A stretch of 64,000 bases of DNA from Bryobacter sp. (GTDB taxonomy: Bacteria > Acidobacteriota > Terriglobia > Bryobacterales > Bryobacteraceae), in NCBI GenBank assembly GCA_022843625.1, contig JALHNH010000017.1, forward strand, positions 62,001 through 126,000. Direction: 5' to 3'. The position numbers and the translations under genes were made by a program. Positions within the stretch are counted from its first letter, which is position 1. Every line of letters begins with the position of its first letter. The notes under the pieces were generated by a model. That model saw only the letters and a list, made by a program, of their open reading frames with translations, had not been told where the DNA came from and did not search any database. This document shows positions 60,332 through 64,000 of this stretch, piece after piece.

Positions 60332-63127
60332 ATGTTGATTTACCAGCTTCTCGCAAGCCTTTGTGTGTTCGTATGTCTGGCCTCAGGCCAAGACTTTTAC
60401 ACTGGCCAGGCCGCCCGCCTGATTATTGGGCAAAAGAGTTTTACAGACCAATTCCCTGGCAACAGCGATACGCAGCTGGGTGCTGTGGGTGGTATTGCCA
60501 TTGCTGGCGATCGCCTCTATGTTGCTGATTCCAGTCGTATTGGCGCAGCTCCGGCCAACCACCGCATTGTGATTTTCGACGGGCTTTCGAGCTTTGTGCC
60601 GCGGCCGAATGAGCAGCCGCCTCAAGGCCCGCGTTGCCCTGCTTGTGTGGGTAAGGCGACTGTTGTTTTGGGGCAACCGAACTTTGAGGTGAAACCCGAT
60701 GACATGTTTCCGTCGAAAGTTGCTGCGACGACGATGCGTCTGGCGACGGCGGTTGCCTCTGATGGCAAGGTGCTGGTGGTCGCCGACACCGACTTTAACC
60801 GCGTCTTAATCTGGAATAATTTGCCGACCTCGAATGGGCAGCCGGCTGACATAGTTTTGGGACAGAACGCATTCGATAAACTGCGGCCGATTGCTACGGA
60901 CAATAAATCGCTTCGTGGCCCGCAGGGTGTGTGGGTGCAGGACGGGCGTTTGTTTGTGGCTGACACGCAGAATCACCGGGTGTTGATCTGGAATCGCTTT
61001 CCTACCTCAAGCGACCAGGCGGCAGACGTGGTGTTGGGCCAGCCCAACTTTACGACAATTCCGCAAGTCGACATCTCGCGTGTTGCGGTGGAACCGAAGC
61101 AAAACAATTTACTAAATCCGGTATCGGTTAGCAGCGACGGACGGCGCTTGTTCGTTTCCGATCTTGGACACAACCGCGTGCTGGTTTGGAATTCGATTCC
61201 GACCTCGAACCAGGCTCCGGCGGATCTGGTGCTTGGGCAGCCAGACTTTACCAGCGCGGTGGCCAACAACTCTTCAAAGTTGTGCGCGGCCACTGGCAAA
61301 GATGCAGATAACAAAGATACTTTCCCCGGCCGTTGTGGCGCGACGATGAACTTTCCCCGATATGCGCTAAGCGACGGCAAGCGATTGTTTATCGCTGATG
61401 GCGGTAATGACCGGGTGATGGTGTACAACACACTGCCGACGACGAATGGTGCGAAGGCCGATGCAGTGCTTGGGCAACGGTCTGACAGTTTGAATCTAAC
61501 GAGCGATGGGGCGTTTCCGAACTTTGTGTCGGCTGCGGACGTAATCCGAACGCCTACTTCGCTGGCATGGGATGGTACGAATCTCTACATCGCTGACCCC
61601 TATAATCGTCGCGTGCTGGTTTACACGCCTGCACCGCGATTGATCGTAGATGAAGGTGTTCGCAATGCTGCCAGCCGCGAGATATTCTCGGTCGGCTCGA
61701 TCAGCTTTGGCGGGACTGCAACTGAAGCAGAAACGATTACGGTAAAGGTTAATTACGACGAGAACGACAAGGACAACACCAGCTATACGTACAAGTTCCC
61801 GAAAGACGGCAAGCTTGAGGATGCGATTAATTCGCTGGTGAACGACATTAATACGAAGAATGGCGGGAACAAGAATGTCCTGGCAACTCCAGTGATCCGC
61901 AGTTCTTTCTTTGTGTTGCTTCTGACAGCCCGTACATCTGGTGCGCCTGGTGATGCCGTTAGTTATTCGGTTGAAGTGGCTCCTGCAAAGGAAGGTGAGA
62001 CACCGAAGACACAAGCGACTGCTGCCGGTGCAAATCTTGCCGGTGGGCAGGACGCAGCGCAGGTGTCCGCAGGAACGATTGTGACGATCTTTGGTAACGG
62101 ATTTACGGACCGTACGGAATCGGTGCCGCTGACCTCATCGAACTGGCCTCGCGGACTAGCTGGCGTCGAAGTCTTTTTTGACGGTATCTCGTCCCCCATC
62201 CAGTCAGTTTCTCCCACCCAGATTGTGGCACAGGTTCCGATTGAACTGCGCGACACGACGGGAACGAATGCGTGGGTACGTGCGGTGAAATCAACCGGAG
62301 AAATTGTTCACAGCGCGCCTGTTGGAGTTCCTGTGATTCTGCAGAATCCCGGCATCTTCGCTGAAGAAGGCGCTGATCCGCGTCCCGGAATTATTACGCA
62401 CTATTCGAGCTCCGCTACGGCAACAATTTCAATCGACGGCACAGGCAAAGCGGATGATGTGGCGACTGTTACCATCAATGGCCGGTCCTACGAGTACAAG
62501 ATTCTTGCATCCGATGTAAATGCAGATGATCCGACAGCTGCAAACTACAAGCTGAAAGACAAGTTAATCGAGATTATCAATGCCGGCAATGGCGACCCTG
62601 AAGTGGAAGCGTTCCCAAGCGGATACTACACACGTATCCGTTTGCGATCGAAGAAGTTGGGTCCTGACGGCAACGGTACGCCGATTGCGGTAAAGACAAA
62701 CGCCGACTCAGGGGTGATCCTGACGGCCTTTAACAGTGAGCTTTGCTGCGCCAATGTTGCTGGGTCACGCGTGACTGACGAGAACCCGGCAGTGCCTGGT
62801 GAGACTGTCGTTGTGCTGGCCACTGGCTTGGGTGCGATTTTCCCTGAGGCAGCGAATAACACTGTGTTTACGGGACAAGGCTACACCGGACCTGAGATTA
62901 ACGAGCCGGTAGAGTTTGTCTCTTCGATTGCTGGTGGGAAAACAGCGAACGTTTTGTTCTCTGGCTTGAAGCTTGGGCTGATCGGGATCTATGAAGTTCA
63001 CCTTGAACTGAATACTGATCTCGATACCAATCCGAGAATGCAGATGACGATTGCTCAGAGTTTTCAGGTGAGCAACATCGTAACCTTCGCCTTGAAGAAT
63101 GCGAAGAAGGACGCTGGAATTCAGTAG
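60332..63127 (+). CDS. Exported NHL-repeat protein with Solibacter-type TIGR03437 C-terminus
   Basis: 931 residues from the ATG that gives a signal peptide (MLIYQLLASLCVFVCLASG). Residues about 20-450 form NHL-type repeats (DRLYVADS, GKVLVVADTDFNRVLIWNNLPTS, DGRLFVADTQNHRVLIWNRF, and two to three more), each with ADIVLGQ/ADVVLGQPNF, a beta-propeller. The C-terminal 400 residues hold TIGR03437 (AGTIVTIFGNGFTD, VEVFFDGISSPIQSVSPTQIVAQVP, PGETVVVLATGLG), interrupted twice by similar beta-rich modules. Extracellular binding is likely. TIGR03437 is a mark of Solibacter-type genomes. Confidence 0.88.
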   Translation: MLIYQLLASLCVFVCLASGQDFYTGQAARLIIGQKSFTDQFPGNSDTQLGAVGGIAIAGDRLYVADSSRIGAAPANHRIVIFDGLSSFVPRPNEQPPQGPRCPACVGKATVVLGQPNFEVKPDDMFPSKVAATTMRLATAVASDGKVLVVADTDFNRVLIWNNLPTSNGQPADIVLGQNAFDKLRPIATDNKSLRGPQGVWVQDGRLFVADTQNHRVLIWNRFPTSSDQAADVVLGQPNFTTIPQVDISRVAVEPKQNNLLNPVSVSSDGRRLFVSDLGHNRVLVWNSIPTSNQAPADLVLGQPDFTSAVANNSSKLCAATGKDADNKDTFPGRCGATMNFPRYALSDGKRLFIADGGNDRVMVYNTLPTTNGAKADAVLGQRSDSLNLTSDGAFPNFVSAADVIRTPTSLAWDGTNLYIADPYNRRVLVYTPAPRLIVDEGVRNAASREIFSVGSISFGGTATEAETITVKVNYDENDKDNTSYTYKFPKDGKLEDAINSLVNDINTKNGGNKNVLATPVIRSSFFVLLLTARTSGAPGDAVSYSVEVAPAKEGETPKTQATAAGANLAGGQDAAQVSAGTIVTIFGNGFTDRTESVPLTSSNWPRGLAGVEVFFDGISSPIQSVSPTQIVAQVPIELRDTTGTNAWVRAVKSTGEIVHSAPVGVPVILQNPGIFAEEGADPRPGIITHYSSSATATISIDGTGKADDVATVTINGRSYEYKILASDVNADDPTAANYKLKDKLIEIINAGNGDPEVEAFPSGYYTRIRLRSKKLGPDGNGTPIAVKTNADSGVILTAFNSELCCANVAGSRVTDENPAVPGETVVVLATGLGAIFPEAANNTVFTGQGYTGPEINEPVEFVSSIAGGKTANVLFSGLKLGLIGIYEVHLELNTDLDTNPRMQMTIAQSFQVSNIVTFALKNAKKDAGIQ

Positions 63128-63385
63128 TTAGAGATCGTGTGGTTTGAGTCTGAGGCCGCGGAGGATTTCCTTCGCGGCCTCAACTTTTTCAGGCAGGACG
63201 TAAAAGAAGACGCCAGTGCGTTCGGAGCGGAAGATGAGTCCACCGCTGTAGGTGTCGAGTTCGATGGCGAAGTCGATGCCGGCTGTTGTGAAGGCTTCCT
63301 CAACGGGTAGTGATTCACGCAGCTTTTTGGCGATATAGACGAGGTCGAGTTCGGTCTCGCCGAAGAATTCCGGCTCCTGGCGCAT
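63128..63385 (-). CDS. Small conserved protein
   Basis: 85 residues without signal peptide: GETELDLVYIAKKLRESLPVEEAFTTAGIDF, then IELDTYSGGLIFRSERTGVFFYVLPEKVEAAKEIL. A short alpha/beta protein, rather like a ferredoxin-fold domain with an accessory helix. No family given. It is six bases behind the next gene on the same strand, so the two are a unit. Confidence 0.65.
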   Translation of the reverse strand: MRQEPEFFGETELDLVYIAKKLRESLPVEEAFTTAGIDFAIELDTYSGGLIFRSERTGVFFYVLPEKVEAAKEILRGLRLKPHDL

Positions 63386-63391
63386 ATGTGG

Positions 63392-63823
63392 CTAGGAGAG
63401 GCGGGCGATGATTGCGTCTTTGGCGCCCGGGCCTTTCTGGTCGTACCAGGCGAGGAATTCTTCACCCACGGTTTCGAGGTTCTTAAACGCTGTGGGGTTC
63501 TTCATCATTTCGCGCATGCCGGGGAGGATTGTGCGGATGCGGAGGTAGGTGAGCAGGAGCTCGCCGCCAGACTGGAAGTAGAGGTCTTTGTTGAGAACCC
63601 CGGAGGTGATGAAGCTGGCGACCATTTCAAAGTAGCTGGTGACCTGGCGCATGTTTGCGTTCTCATTGGTGCCGGGTGCGGCAATCTGGTTCATTTCTTC
63701 TACCGTCTTGGGGCGGAAGGTGGCCGCGAACCAGGAGCGGGCGGCGCGCATTTTGTCTTCGCGGCGGATTTCATATAGACGCAGAATGAGGTTGGCGTCG
63801 TCGTAGGTTGCTTGCGTGGCCAT
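63392..63823 (-). CDS. Small helical protein of unknown function
   Basis: 143 residues, all helical: YDDANLILRLYEIRREDKMRAARSWFAATFRP, NENANMRQVTSYFEMVASFITSGVLNKDLYFQSGG, LEFRT-like LRIRTILPGMREMM, and FLAWYDQKGP. The pattern recalls small acidobacterial proteins found near DNA-processing genes. No family is claimed. First gene of a pair. Confidence 0.65.
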   Translation of the reverse strand: MATQATYDDANLILRLYEIRREDKMRAARSWFAATFRPKTVEEMNQIAAPGTNENANMRQVTSYFEMVASFITSGVLNKDLYFQSGGELLLTYLRIRTILPGMREMMKNPTAFKNLETVGEEFLAWYDQKGPGAKDAIIARLS

Positions 63824-63893
63824 ATGACGAATATCTCACAAGGAGTGGGTTTGGGTGAGAAGTTTTGCACTTGCGCGGGACTAGGTAACCAGC

Positions 63894-64000
63894 ATGACTG
63901 TCGCTACTGAACAGGAAGAATTATTGTGGTTGGCCCTGAGGATGACTCCGCAACTGGGAGCGCGTCGGGCGGTGGACATCATCGAGAAATTTGGCTCGCC
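63894..64000 (+). CDS. dprA: DNA-processing protein DprA, N-terminal fragment at the window edge
   Basis: The frame from ATG runs off the right edge after 35 codons: EELLWLALRMTPQLGARRAVDIIEKFGSP. The L-x3-L-x2-T/P-Q/G-L-G-x-R ... L/I-x2-F-G-S pattern is the helical SAM-like N-terminus of DprA, which loads RecA on incoming single-stranded DNA in transformation. The diagnostic Rossmann part is outside the window. Confidence 0.7.
   Translation, partial: MTVATEQEELLWLALRMTPQLGARRAVDIIEKFGS

Overview
The window looks like a chromosomal piece of an acidobacterium close to Bryobacter/Candidatus Solibacter (Bryobacterales). The signs are Oar-type TonB receptors with an N-terminal carboxypeptidase-like domain, a DUF1549/DUF1553 plus DUF1501 pair, an ECF sigma factor beside a Ser/Thr kinase with TPRs, an NHL-repeat protein ending in the Solibacter-type TIGR03437 domain, DUF1080, DUF2934, and a membrane protein with a cyclase-type winged-helix N-terminus. 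This placement is inference from gene families; no rRNA or other marker gene is present.

Layout. 0-3.8 kb: a copper-resistance unit on the minus strand (csoR, copA-like ATPase, His/Cys-rich exported protein) under a promoter built around CsoR operators. 4.3-8.2 kb: a conserved acidobacterial protein, then a coupled minus-strand unit of a TIGR00300 ornithine-cyclodeaminase-like protein, queF and a coiled-coil methyltransferase. 8.2-23 kb: the DUF1549/1553-DUF1501 pair, exported hydrolases (nitrilase fold, carboxylesterase, penicillin-acylase fold), an Lrp regulator, an esterase/ATP-grasp/exported RraA-like set, a DUF2490 protein, a TlpA-like thioredoxin and a membrane-bound regulator.

23.4-33.3 kb: the standout region, nine plus-strand genes with gaps of at most 13 bases or overlaps. 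They are an Oar receptor, an AAC(3)-fold acetyltransferase, a CopG-type antitoxin without a toxin, a GCS2 carboxylate-amine ligase, an M29 peptidase-like protein, an ATP-grasp enzyme, both subunits of a cobalt-type nitrile hydratase, and a nitrile hydratase activator fused to a thioredoxin-like [2Fe-2S] ferredoxin. It reads as a small-molecule pathway that ligates amino acids and hydrates a nitrile. Substrate and product are unknown.

33.3-44 kb: a DUF4258/YgiT toxin-antitoxin pair, a sugar isomerase-like protein, an ankyrin-DUF4253 protein of opposite base skew, an M16 protease pair, and the tesA/ybbA/ybbP neighbourhood. 44-64 kb: ECF sigma and kinase, Dps, small membrane and DUF2934 proteins, a TonB siderophore receptor behind a Fur-like palindrome, the frameshifted tail of another TonB receptor, a RelE-type toxin-antitoxin pair, a double glycosyltransferase with a six-hairpin partner, the NHL/TIGR03437 protein and the start of dprA.

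The plus strand is C-rich from about 4 to 43.5 kb whatever the gene direction, and G-rich from about 44 kb to the end. The switch falls at two perfect hairpins near 44.0 kb. No tRNA, rRNA, CRISPR array, intact insertion sequence or prophage was seen.
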